From NCBI RefSeq assembly GCF_964199965.1, contig NZ_CAXMZT010000005.1:62001-126000 (forward strand): 64,000 bases of DNA, read 5' to 3'. Shown here piece after piece: positions 44,500 to 52,245 of the stretch (its first letter is position 1; each line of letters begins with the position of its first letter). The notes beneath the pieces are model-generated. The model saw only the letters and a program-made list of their open reading frames with translations, was not told where the DNA came from and did not search any database. This DNA comes from JAFIFT01 sp020051095. Its GTDB lineage: Bacteria; Pseudomonadota; Gammaproteobacteria; Legionellales; Legionellaceae. A program made the position numbers and the translations under genes.

Positions 44500-45753
44500 T
44501 TAGGGAACTTTCATAACCAATTGTTGATATAACGCTTTTGTCATACGAGCGGTAATCAGCCATCCTCCCTCATCAGGGATGGTTTCTTCTACCACCACGC
44601 CGGCTTGATGAAGATTGGCACGGAACCTACCTTGATGGGGCTCAAGACGAAGTTGATAAGTACGTATTTCTCCATACAACATAGTCACTATCGCTTCTAA
44701 TAATTCCTTAACTCCATCCCCCGTATGGGCTGATAGCCAGACTTTACTGCCTTCCTCATGATGAATCCAATTGGCTTGCATGTTATCGAGGCAATCAATT
44801 TTATTAAACACTTGGATAATTGGGATGCTTTCCACTTTGATTTCTTTGAGCACTTCATCCACAGCCTTAGCATGATCGCGCCAATTGGGGTCAGCTAAAT
44901 CAACCACATGCAATAGTAAAGATGCTTGTTCTGTTTCTTCCAACGTGGCATGAAAGGCATCGATTAATTGGTGGGGGAGATTGCGGATAAAGCCCACCGT
45001 ATCCGCTAGTATCACGGGTGCCGATCCGGGAATGGAAAGTTTGCGCATGGTGGGATCTAAGGTTGCAAAGAGTTGATCGGCGGCAAATATATTATTCTCG
45101 GTCAGTTTGTTAAATAAGGTCGATTTGCCGGCGTTTGTATAGCCAACTAATGAAACCGTTGGCAGATGTGCTTTTTCGCGTGCCTTGCGATTTTGTTCGC
45201 GTGTTAAACGGACTTTTGCCAAGCGGCTATTAATGGCTTTGATTCGCTCTTTTAGCAAACGGCGGTCTGTTTCTAATTGGGTTTCTCCAGGACCGCGTAA
45301 GCCAATACCCCCTTTTTGGCGCTCCAAGTGAGTCCAGCCACGAATTAATCGGGTGGATAAATGTTGTAATTGCGCTAATTCGACTTGTAATTTCCCTTCA
45401 AACGTTCGCGCGCGCTGAGCAAAGATATCGAGAATTAAACCAGACCTGTCGACCACGCGACATTGAAAAAGTTTCTCTAAATTTCGTTCTTGGGGGGCAG
45501 ATAATTCGTGATTGATGAGGACAAGTTCAGCGCCGGTGGTTTCCACCAATTGCCGGACTTCTTCGGCTTTCCCCGCACCAATAAAAAATTTTGAGTCTGG
45601 CACGGCGCGGGAGCCAGTTACTTTGCCAACAATGATTGCGTCTGCCGAAAGGGCTAATTCTTCAAATTCTGACAAAGCAACTGCGGCGTCCAAGTCAGGT
45701 AACTTCAACTGCACAAGAATGGCTTTTTCGCCGCCTTTTGGTCTTTCAAACAA
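44500..45753 (-). CDS. hflX: GTPase HflX, ribosome-associated
   Basis: Ribosome-binding GTPase that rescues stalled or heat-damaged ribosomes. Features are the N-terminal domain with the SRAVPDSKFFIGAGKAEE segment, the glycine-rich GGIGLRGPGETQLETDRR, G1 GYTNAGKST, G3 DTVGF and G4 NKID. I take TTG at 45753, giving MFERPKGGEKA as in other HflX; a TTG at 45765 would add four residues. Start confidence is modest. It follows hfq by 30 bp on the same strand, the conserved hfq-hflX order, but no miaA is seen upstream here. Confidence 0.93.
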   Translation of the reverse strand: MFERPKGGEKAILVQLKLPDLDAAVALSEFEELALSADAIIVGKVTGSRAVPDSKFFIGAGKAEEVRQLVETTGAELVLINHELSAPQERNLEKLFQCRVVDRSGLILDIFAQRARTFEGKLQVELAQLQHLSTRLIRGWTHLERQKGGIGLRGPGETQLETDRRLLKERIKAINSRLAKVRLTREQNRKAREKAHLPTVSLVGYTNAGKSTLFNKLTENNIFAADQLFATLDPTMRKLSIPGSAPVILADTVGFIRNLPHQLIDAFHATLEETEQASLLLHVVDLADPNWRDHAKAVDEVLKEIKVESIPIIQVFNKIDCLDNMQANWIHHEEGSKVWLSAHTGDGVKELLEAIVTMLYGEIRTYQLRLEPHQGRFRANLHQAGVVVEETIPDEGGWLITARMTKALYQQLVMKVP

Positions 45754-45783
45754 AGTACACCACAATCATAATAAATAAGGTGC

Positions 45784-46029
45784 TTAGTCTGGCATATTTC
45801 CGTTTGTTTCTCCAGTGGGAAACGTAATCGGCTTGGACGGAACAATGGTTGAAATGGCATGTTTGTATACCATTTGGGTGATCGAGTTTTTCAGCATGAC
45901 AACATACTGATCAAACGCGTCAACCACACCATGTAATTTGATGCCATTAACCAAAAAGATGGAGACTTGCACCTTTTCCTTCCTAAGTTCATTTAAGAAC
46001 GGGTCTTGTAAACAAGGATTTTTCGACAT
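45784..46029 (-). CDS. hfq: RNA chaperone Hfq
   Basis: An 81-residue hexameric Sm-like protein that pairs small RNAs with mRNA targets. The Sm1 stretch QDPFLNELRKEKVQVSIFLV and the Sm2 motif YKHAIST are intact. The C-terminus is short and variable (after PSKPITF). ATG with AGGAG eight bases upstream. First gene of the hfq-hflX operon. Two small RNAs lie at 47516-47787, about 1.5 kb away. Confidence 0.97.
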   Translation of the reverse strand: MSKNPCLQDPFLNELRKEKVQVSIFLVNGIKLHGVVDAFDQYVVMLKNSITQMVYKHAISTIVPSKPITFPTGETNGNMPD

Positions 46030-46388
46030 TTTTTATTCTCCTGCCATAGCGATCTTGTCAACATTACGTGCAAATCTGCAAACTCCCCATCATTTTCCAT
46101 TTCATTTTTGCATCAACGTAACGGTTAACAAGTCCTCCTTTTATTATTATTATTATTTTTACTACTTCCCCATTTCATTAGACCAATCTATATATCTGGC
46201 TAAATTACGAAAATCCTATTATCATCAATAACTAGGCCTTTGGCCTAACCTCCATACTATTAGTATAGCAAGCATCTTAAGAGTTGCATGAAAGCAAGAA
46301 TTCGTTACCATAGAAGAAGGCTATATTTTTATGCCACACAGTTTCTCGCCCATGGAGCTGATAACAATTAAACGACAAGGAGATCGAT
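46030..46388. other. Divergent regulatory gap between hfq and the 46389 gene
   Basis: This 359-bp region holds no gene. A TTA trinucleotide run (46140-46157), an imperfect repeat TAGGCC-TTT-GGCCTA (46232-46246) and a palindrome ATACTATTAGTAT (about 46254-46266) are the only clear structures. The two palindromes are possible operator sites. No exact promoter could be fixed. Confidence 0.5.
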
Positions 46389-47318
46389 ATGACGGATAAT
46401 AATCCACAGATACAGGAGTTAGTGAATCAATTCGCTTGCCAAGGCATTATTGATAAATTAAACGATCCTAACAAACAGCAACTATTAAACAATCTGAGCG
46501 TTGATGACCAAAACGAGTTGGCTCAAAAAATTGTGATTAATTGGATAGAAAAAGGATTAGAGGTCAAAGAGCTATTAAGCATCAAACGCGATATCCCTGC
46601 ATCAAAACATGATTCTGAATTGACTGGTTTTAACCGATGCATTCTCCAGGCGGTTAATTTGTTTGCCAATTTTAATGGGTTATTTGATGCAAAGAACCCG
46701 CATCCGGAATATATGATCCAAGAACTAACCCCTGAGACGTTTGATGATCTTAATGATATGCCGGCATTAAAAGAGTGCCTTATAAAAAAAATGATCCTGC
46801 CAAACATGGATTTCTTAGTCGCTAAAATTAAAGATCCTAAACAACGAAATGAGTTATCAAAAGCCTTTCGTTCAGAATCGTTAATTAACGAATATGTTAA
46901 TTCAGCCAATGTGGTGAAAGGGTGGGTTGAACTATTAAAAGGCGACAGTCCATGGCGTATATTTGAAGAAAGAGGCTTTAATGCCGATGTGGTATTGGAG
47001 CACGCCTCATTAGTTAGTACGATGATAACCGAAGCAGAAGCCATTGACATTGGACAAAAATTGCAAGGAACACCGAAAGAGAAAAGAGAAATGGTGACCC
47101 AAGGTTTGCATCTATTGGATGAGGCATTCAAAGGAATTAATCGGATCAATCATTGCGATAATATTTTTACAATCATGAGTGGCGCTTTTGCCATTGTTCG
47201 ACCAACCCAGCAGGAAATTCTAGCCACAGTTAGTAAGATAATGGGAAATTCCTTTTTTAAATCAGTGCAACCAGAACTATGCGATTCCGCTTCATCTTCC
47301 TCTGAGCTTAAACTTTAA
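46389..47318 (+). CDS. Hypothetical soluble protein, possible Dot/Icm effector
   Basis: A 309-residue mostly helical, charged protein without a recognised domain, signal peptide or membrane segment. It starts MTDNNPQIQELVNQFA after AAGGAG at the right distance. The tail CDSASSSSELKL is rich in Ser with acidic and hydrophobic residues, loosely like effector secretion signals. It stands alone between hfq and the small RNA region, and a palindrome follows its stop. Function not recognised; the effector label is weak inference. Confidence 0.7.
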   Translation: MTDNNPQIQELVNQFACQGIIDKLNDPNKQQLLNNLSVDDQNELAQKIVINWIEKGLEVKELLSIKRDIPASKHDSELTGFNRCILQAVNLFANFNGLFDAKNPHPEYMIQELTPETFDDLNDMPALKECLIKKMILPNMDFLVAKIKDPKQRNELSKAFRSESLINEYVNSANVVKGWVELLKGDSPWRIFEERGFNADVVLEHASLVSTMITEAEAIDIGQKLQGTPKEKREMVTQGLHLLDEAFKGINRINHCDNIFTIMSGAFAIVRPTQQEILATVSKIMGNSFFKSVQPELCDSASSSSELKL

Positions 47319-47348
47319 TGCGGAGTTTAATTTTCGCATAATCAAATT

Positions 47349-47377
47349 CCCGCATTATGGCATTCGCCTAATGCGGG
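47349..47377. repeat. REP-like palindrome after the 46389 gene
   Basis: Arms CCCGCATTA / TAATGCGGG enclose TGGCATTCGCC. There is no T-run, so it is more like a dispersed palindrome than a terminator. Similar hairpins lie at 52190-52215 and 56143-56175. Confidence 0.65.
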
Positions 47378-47444
47378 CTAAATTTAGAAGGGCTTTGTGC
47401 AAACCAACAGCTGTTCAAATTCCGAACAATATCTTGCCTCCAAT

Positions 47445-47458
47445 TGAGAAATTTCTTA
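47445..47458. promoter_or_regulatory. LetA-type binding box
   Basis: TGAGAAATTTCTTA matches the published Legionella LetA consensus TNAGAAATTTCTNA without mismatch. It is centred about 65 bp before the predicted start of the small RNA at 47516. LetA (a GacA homologue) activates RsmY and RsmZ, so the site and RNA fit each other. Confidence 0.8.
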
Positions 47459-47478
47459 CACGTTTTACATCGTTTGAC

Positions 47479-47509
47479 TTGATGACAGTTCTTACAGCTT
47501 ATCTATACT
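47479..47509 (+). promoter_or_regulatory. Candidate promoter of the Rsm-type RNA
   Basis: TATACT at 47504-47509 is a good -10. TTGATG at 47479 gives a long 19-bp spacer, so activator help would be expected, as LetA would provide. Transcription should start near 47516. Confidence 0.5.
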
Positions 47510-47515
47510 GAAAAT

Positions 47516-47610
47516 AACAAAGGATGACACGGATTTGTCTGACAGGAGGTCAAACATACCAGGGACCAGCACATGGATAGGCTTTGCCGCAAGGATGCGG
47601 CTTCTTTTTT
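47516..47610 (+). ncRNA. RsmY/RsmZ-family CsrA-sequestering small RNA
   Basis: A roughly 95-nt transcript ending in the intrinsic terminator GCCGC-AAGGAT-GCGGC (47586-47601) plus a T-run. It carries six GGA triplets (47522, 47531, 47545, 47563, 47575, 47593). One sits in a hairpin loop, TGAC-AGGAG-GTCA at 47540-47552, the arrangement CsrA prefers. With the upstream LetA box this fits the GacA-type relay in which the RNA titrates CsrA to switch on transmissive-phase genes. Which of RsmX, Y or Z it corresponds to cannot be told. Confidence 0.8.
47586..47610 (+). terminator. Rho-independent terminator of the Rsm-type RNA
   Basis: Five-base-pair GC-rich stem with a loop containing GGA, followed by TTCTTTTTT. 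The loop may also bind CsrA. Confidence 0.85.
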
Positions 47611-47651
47611 AGCACACCCGCAACTGTTTCCGGATATGTCGACATTCCTGC

Positions 47652-47679
47652 TTGCCAAATTACCATATTGTTCTATAAT
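47652..47679 (+). promoter_or_regulatory. Sigma70-type promoter of the second small RNA
   Basis: TTGCCA at 47652-47657 and a perfect TATAAT at 47674-47679 are 16 bp apart. The predicted start is near 47686, just before the first hairpin. Confidence 0.65.
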
Positions 47680-47685
47680 ATAACA

Positions 47686-47787
47686 TATTCGTTAAGAATT
47701 CCCGCAACCCCCCTTTTCTTGCGGGAAGTTGCCCTTAATCCCCATTAGGGCAATGATCAGGCCCAGTTTATGCTGGGCTTTTTTTTT
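47686..47787 (+). ncRNA. Candidate small RNA with three hairpins and C-rich loops
   Basis: A compact transcript of about 102 nt. Hairpin 1 is CCCGCAA/TTGCGGG (47701-47725) with six Cs in the loop. Hairpin 2 is TTGCCC/GGGCAA (47729-47753) with inner TAAT/ATTA and a four-C loop. Hairpin 3 is the terminator GCCCAG/CTGGGC with nine Ts (47761-47787). C-rich loops could pair with G-rich ribosome sites. It might instead be an attenuator for the IcmL-like gene 45 bp downstream. No known family is recognised. Confidence 0.65.
47761..47787 (+). terminator. Strong intrinsic terminator
   Basis: GCCCAG-TTTATG-CTGGGC followed by nine consecutive T. It ends the candidate small RNA upstream of the IcmL-like gene. 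Confidence 0.85.
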
Positions 47788-47831
47788 CTTTAAGGTTACG
47801 ATAGATTATCGATACATTGTAAGAGGATGAT

Positions 47832-48365
47832 ATGAAAGCAATTTTCTGGTTTATGAGTTTGGTTTTGGCGGCGACGGCCTTTGCAGGGCAAGCCGACTTA
47901 GGAAAAAAAATATGGGCGCAACAGGCAATTTTGGCAACCTACCAAGTCAGTAATAGCAGTTATATTGCCGATCAGCGGGAAATTGCAAAATATTTTACCG
48001 CCGATGCCTGGAAAAAATATTTACAAGTTCTCGAGAAAGTTCAATTTCAACAATTTATCGAAAAGAATAATTATCATTTGGATGCGGTTGCTCTCAAACC
48101 GGTTACCTTGAAGCCGCTTGAGCAGGGGTATTGGCAGGCGTCGATGCCAGTTTTAGTACAATATACAAACCCCCAATATAATCAACTGCAAACAGTCGAA
48201 GTAACCATACAATTTAAACCCGCCCCATCGGGTCAAGGCGTGTTAGGGTATCAAATGGTTAGCTTTCTTTCCAAAAATATGGATAAACCCTGTCAATGCA
48301 TGGTTGAAAAGGGAAAAGAAAACCTATCTAGTGACAAACCAACACCCAATGAAGGTAAGTCCTGA
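47832..48365 (+). CDS. Secreted DotI/IcmL-domain protein
   Basis: A 177-residue protein with signal peptide MKAIFWFMSLVLAATAFA, then the IcmL-like periplasmic domain: ILATYQVSN, AKYFTADAWKKYL, and ASMPVLVQYTNP with QTVEVTIQF. DotI/IcmL is a core part of the Dot/Icm type IV system with an N-terminal membrane anchor. This copy has only the periplasmic part and no dot/icm neighbours, so it is a paralogue of unknown role, probably periplasmic. A Cys pair, PCQC, lies near the C-terminus. ATG with AAGAGGA upstream. Confidence 0.8.
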   Translation: MKAIFWFMSLVLAATAFAGQADLGKKIWAQQAILATYQVSNSSYIADQREIAKYFTADAWKKYLQVLEKVQFQQFIEKNNYHLDAVALKPVTLKPLEQGYWQASMPVLVQYTNPQYNQLQTVEVTIQFKPAPSGQGVLGYQMVSFLSKNMDKPCQCMVEKGKENLSSDKPTPNEGKS

Positions 48366-48370
48366 ATAAA

Positions 48371-48817
48371 CTATTTTAATAGCAATAAAATCACTTCCGT
48401 AAGCATGAGTGCGAATAAGACAACCATAATAGCAATGAGTTTTATTGGCACTTTGACATCCAACACGGCCTCTTCGGGTGCAAGCGGATTATAGTGAACA
48501 ACCACAGGCTGTTCTTTTAAATATGCTTGAGCGATGTCATAGGCAAGTCGCTTTGCCCTTGGTGTTTGAGGTGAATAATGGGCTGTGTCAGCAAAAAAAT
48601 GCTCGCTTTCATGGGTCTGCCCGTTCACTTGATATTGGTAAGAAATACTAGGCCAGTAGTTTTCATTTTGTTCTTCCATGGTAAAGTGCACCACTTTACC
48701 TTCCGTAATTGGCCAGCGGGAAATGTTTTTTAATCGACGGTAGTGATTAAAAAAGAATATGAAAAAAACAATCAAAATGACAATCCATATCAAACTGATA
48801 ATGGTTGAAGCTAACAT
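48371..48817 (-). CDS. DUF3592-type membrane protein
   Basis: A 148-residue protein with two membrane helices, at residues 3-25 and 125-147, around a soluble loop containing WPITEGKVVHF, ISYQYQVNGQ and VVVHYNPLAPEEAVL. That pattern is typical of DUF3592 proteins. Function unknown. It converges on the IcmL-like gene with 5 bp between the stops. Confidence 0.75.
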   Translation of the reverse strand: MLASTIISLIWIVILIVFFIFFFNHYRRLKNISRWPITEGKVVHFTMEEQNENYWPSISYQYQVNGQTHESEHFFADTAHYSPQTPRAKRLAYDIAQAYLKEQPVVVHYNPLAPEEAVLDVKVPIKLIAIMVVLFALMLTEVILLLLK

Positions 48818-49008
48818 TGGATATCCAAAAATAGTTTATACTTAGAACTTGCGCTACTCTAAAAAAACATAATCATCCGACACTTGATTATAATTCTAGC
48901 TTAAAACCAGGCGTGATGCGACCATATGCAGCGGCGTTAAAAATTATTCTTGCATCCAATTTGTATTTGCGATACTTTAAAATTTCGTCTCCTAATTAAG
49001 GTGGGCTT

Positions 49009-50661
49009 ATGAAAACACGGATTGTATTAACGCTAGTCACTTCATGCGCATTATCATTAAGTCACGCAGCTTCGCGAAACATGATTTGGGGGGAACAGGG
49101 TCACGGACCTGATTTATTCCAAAAGAAAGGGAAACACAATAAATTTTCTGTCGTTTCACCACAACAAGATTATCAATTACAACAGTTGCCTTCCGATAAC
49201 AACGATCATATCCGTTATCAAATTATGTACAAAGGTATCCCTGTTTGGGGGCACCAATTAATTTCACACACACGCTCAGGCAGCAAACCGTTGATGACTG
49301 GCATTCAAGTCAGTGGCATCGAAAATGATGTGACATCCATTGAAGGGAAACTAAGCGCTGAAATGGCACAACAGAAGGTAATGTCGGCTTATCAAAACCC
49401 TAAGTTGCAGCAAGCTGAAAAGGTGATCTATCTAGATCAAAATAACAAAGCCCATCTTGCGTACCACATCGCATTTTTTGCGGCGAGCACCCAGAAGCCC
49501 ATCCAGTCGATTAATGCTATTATTGATGCCAATACTGGAGCCATTCTCAAACAGTGGGATGCTGCACGTTCGCAAAAAATTGGTCAGGGGCCAGGTGGAA
49601 ATTCTTTTCCCCTACCTTATCGGCCAGGCATGTTCCAGCATGGTGATGCGCTACCTGGATTACCATCGCTTGGAAAAGTCGATGTGCAATTACGTGACGG
49701 ACAGTGTTTTGTAGAAAATGATAATATCAAAGTTTTCAATTTAGCCAATGTTCCGCTTGGCTTTGACGCATTTCCAATTACCACCTTTGCTGAAAAGAAA
49801 TTAAAACTTCCTGTTTTTTCGTTCCCATGTGAAGAGGGTGGCCTTAATCTTAACTACTCAGATGGTGCGACGGGCCCTGTTAACTATGCGTTTTCACCTG
49901 TCAATGATACGATGTATTTTGCGACTGAAACCTTGGAAATGTATCAAAAAGTCTATGGTGTGCCTAAGCCCATCGGCGATGATTTGCCACTTAAAGCTTA
50001 TACGCATCTCGGTTTGATGGACAATGCCTTTGCTGTGCCCACCATCAAGTTAGGTAGGCTTACGATGGCTCACCAACAAATTGTTATTGGCAACGGAAGT
50101 GATATTCTAACCGCGCCAGCACAAACGGTTTTAGCGCATGAGCTATCCCATTTATTCACAGCAGTGAATAGTAATCTCATTTATGATAATCAACCAGGTG
50201 CCATTAATGAAGCCTTTTCAGATATGGCAGCAATCGCATTATTAGACTATCTACGCAAAGATTATTCCTGGTATTGGGATGGCGAAGATTGGAGCATAGG
50301 GCGTGAGGCAATGATTGGAGGCCTGCAACCTATTCGTTATATGGATGATCCAACGAAAGATGGGATCTCGATTGCTCATATGGATAGTTATGTGGATTCG
50401 CTGAATGTTCACCAAACTAGTGGTGTGTTTAATAAAGCGTTCTATAACTTGGCGCATAAACCCAATTACAGTGTTCAAAGGGCGTTTCAATTAATGGTCG
50501 ATGCTAATAGAAATTATTGGTCACCGATTGCCTATTTTGATTTTGCCGCCTGTGGCGTGATTCAAGCCGCTCATGATCGCCATTGGGACAAGCAAGCGGT
50601 TATTGATTCGTTTGCAGAAGTAGGGGTGAAATGCCCGGTACCACCGTTGGATAGGATGTAG
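49009..50661 (+). CDS. Secreted zinc metalloprotease, M4 (thermolysin/ProA-like)
   Basis: A 550-residue preproprotein. The signal peptide is MKTRIVLTLVTSCALSLSHA. A propeptide of FTP/PepSY type (YQIMYKGIPVWGHQLISH, IIDANTGAILKQWD) precedes the catalytic domain. Zinc ligands are in LAHELSHLF (HExxH, near residue 376) and GAINEAFSD, and the late catalytic His is probably in SLNVHQTSG. Such proteases are type II secretion substrates in Legionella. The monocistronic gene stops at 50661, inside the inverted repeat shared with prs. Confidence 0.88.
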   Translation: MKTRIVLTLVTSCALSLSHAASRNMIWGEQGHGPDLFQKKGKHNKFSVVSPQQDYQLQQLPSDNNDHIRYQIMYKGIPVWGHQLISHTRSGSKPLMTGIQVSGIENDVTSIEGKLSAEMAQQKVMSAYQNPKLQQAEKVIYLDQNNKAHLAYHIAFFAASTQKPIQSINAIIDANTGAILKQWDAARSQKIGQGPGGNSFPLPYRPGMFQHGDALPGLPSLGKVDVQLRDGQCFVENDNIKVFNLANVPLGFDAFPITTFAEKKLKLPVFSFPCEEGGLNLNYSDGATGPVNYAFSPVNDTMYFATETLEMYQKVYGVPKPIGDDLPLKAYTHLGLMDNAFAVPTIKLGRLTMAHQQIVIGNGSDILTAPAQTVLAHELSHLFTAVNSNLIYDNQPGAINEAFSDMAAIALLDYLRKDYSWYWDGEDWSIGREAMIGGLQPIRYMDDPTKDGISIAHMDSYVDSLNVHQTSGVFNKAFYNLAHKPNYSVQRAFQLMVDANRNYWSPIAYFDFAACGVIQAAHDRHWDKQAVIDSFAEVGVKCPVPPLDRM

Positions 50662-50738
50662 TAGGTCGGGCCTTGGCCCGACAAATGTCGGATTCTTTGA
50701 ACAATATTTCGAGTCGTCGGGCCAAGGCCCGACCTACT
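50660..50738. repeat. Inverted repeat with 23-bp arms filling the convergent gap
   Basis: Arms 50660-50682 and 50716-50738 are perfect complements. Each arm is also nearly self-palindromic around GTCGGGCC-GGCCCGAC. The element reaches into the stop codons of the M4 protease and prs. It may be a bidirectional terminator or a dispersed palindromic element. Confidence 0.85.
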
Positions 50739-51697
50739 TATAGGCTTTTGTCTTCTTCAAACATGATGCTAACGGATTCTTCCACATTGATGCGTTTGAT
50801 GGCCTGAGCTAACATGTCGGCTAAACTGACAACGCGAATCTTTTTGCATTGGCTTGCTTCTTTGGACAGTGGGATGGTATCAGTCACAACGATTTCGTCA
50901 ATGACGGATTCTTGGATATTTTCAATCGCATTTCCAGACAATACGGGGTGAGTAACGTAAGCGCGAACACTTGCTGCACCAAATTCTTTGAGCTTTTTAG
51001 CTGCTGAGCACATGGTTCCAGCGGTATCAACGATGTCATCAATAATTAAGCAGTTGCGTCCAGCAGGTTCCCCGATAATATGCATCACTTCGGACTTATT
51101 GGGACCACTACGGCGCTTATCAATAATGGACATTTCGGCATCATTTAATTTTTTTGCCATGGCTCGTGCCCTGACCACACCACCGACATCGGGAGAAACC
51201 ACCATTAAATTTTTTAAATTTTGTTGTTTAATGTCATTAAGCAGCACGGGTGTTGCATAGACGTTATCCACTGGCATGTAGAAAAAGCCTTGGATTTGGT
51301 CTGCATGAAGATCAACAGTTAAAACGCGACAAATGCCAACGGTTGCCATCATATCAGCAACTACTTTTGCCGTGATAGGTACTCTTGCAGAGCGAACGCG
51401 CCTGTCTTGCCTGGCATAGCCAAAATAGGGCATAACTGCTGTGATTCTTCCTGCAGAAGAACGCCGTATTGCATCTGCCATGGTTAGGAGTTCCATCAAG
51501 TTATCATTAGCCGGTGCACAGGTGGATTGGACAATGAAAACGTCACGACCTCGGACGTTTTCCAAAATCTCAACCATCGTTTCACCGTCACTGAAGGTGC
51601 CAACGTTAGCTTGACCGATGGAAATTTGTAAATGTGAAGCAACTTTTAAGGCGAGTTCGGTATTTGCATTACCGGTAAAGATCATCATTGTTGACAT
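50738..51697 (-). CDS. prs: Ribose-phosphate pyrophosphokinase
   Basis: Makes PRPP from ribose-5-phosphate and ATP for nucleotide, histidine and tryptophan synthesis. Motifs are FTGNANTELA at the N-terminus, DLHADQIQGFF, and the PRPP loop DDIVDTAGTM. I chose ATG 51697 (MSTMMIFTGN), giving 319 residues, since upstream ATG 51730 would add an uncharacteristic 11-residue extension. It lies downstream of tRNA-Gln on the same strand, a conserved arrangement in Legionella-like genomes. Confidence 0.95.
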   Translation of the reverse strand: MSTMMIFTGNANTELALKVASHLQISIGQANVGTFSDGETMVEILENVRGRDVFIVQSTCAPANDNLMELLTMADAIRRSSAGRITAVMPYFGYARQDRRVRSARVPITAKVVADMMATVGICRVLTVDLHADQIQGFFYMPVDNVYATPVLLNDIKQQNLKNLMVVSPDVGGVVRARAMAKKLNDAEMSIIDKRRSGPNKSEVMHIIGEPAGRNCLIIDDIVDTAGTMCSAAKKLKEFGAASVRAYVTHPVLSGNAIENIQESVIDEIVVTDTIPLSKEASQCKKIRVVSLADMLAQAIKRINVEESVSIMFEEDKSL

Positions 51698-51731
51698 AGT
51701 ATAGTTACCATACGTCGTTACTAAACACATA

Positions 51732-51801
51732 GCAGAAGACAGCCAGCAAGATATTATTATTATTTGAAAGCGTAAGCTTATCCTTACGAGTTATCTTCTG
51801 C
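51732..51801 (-). promoter_or_regulatory. Structured spacer between tRNA-Gln and prs
   Basis: An 8-bp inverted repeat GCAGAAGA/TCTTCTGC (51732-51739, 51794-51801) surrounds a hairpin CGTAAG/CTTACG (51771-51788). It could shape tRNA 3' processing or a prs leader. No T-run terminator is seen. Confidence 0.45.
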
Positions 51802-51831
51802 CGTCTGTTCACTTGATGCGCGTCAAGAAAG

Positions 51832-51906
51832 TGGCTGGGGTGCTAGGATTCGAACCTAGGTATGCAGGGATCAAAACCCTGTGCCTTACCGCTTGGCGAC
51901 ACCCCA
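51832..51906 (-). tRNA. tRNA-Gln (anticodon TTG), CCA encoded
   Basis: 75-base cloverleaf read on the minus strand. The acceptor starts TGGGGTG, the D arm is CGCCAAGCGG, and the anticodon stem is CAGGG/CCCTG with loop TTTTGAT, giving TTG at positions 34-36. The T-arm is GGTTCGAATCC and the encoded CCA lies at 51834-51832. Confidence 0.95.
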
Positions 51907-52245
51907 AAATAAGAAGCCTCTCATCATCCTGGATGACAGAAGACATCTATGTCAGTGCTGGTTGGTATTTTGCTAAGAATTGATGCGTTTGTCAACGCCT
52001 GAATACATTTTTTTGATCTGAAGGCTAACTGCTTTTTAAAATATGTTGTTTAAACAATTAACCTAGGAGAAATGCAAGGTCGGACCGAGGCCCATAGCCC
52101 TCAAGCTAAGGGAGGAATAGTCTTAAAAATCGAAGCCCGTATGCAGGCATAGCCGTAATACAGGAACTCAACTGCGCCGAGGTTTATCTCCCGCATTCCG
52201 CTTCGCGCATGCGGGCTACAATTATAAAGACTACCCTGCGAATAG
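51907..52245. repeat. Non-coding gap with two REP-like palindromes
   Basis: A 339-bp gap with no convincing gene. The palindrome at 52133-52163 is degenerate (CCTGTATTACGGCT on the minus strand), and CCCGCAT/ATGCGGG is at 52190-52215. Both belong to the family also at 56143. The rest, including the tRNA promoter side, shows nothing definite. Confidence 0.6.

Noticed and set aside
47349..47377. Terminator of the 46389 gene
   Set aside because: Stem is good but no T-run follows; similar hairpins recur elsewhere, so a dispersed palindrome is more likely.
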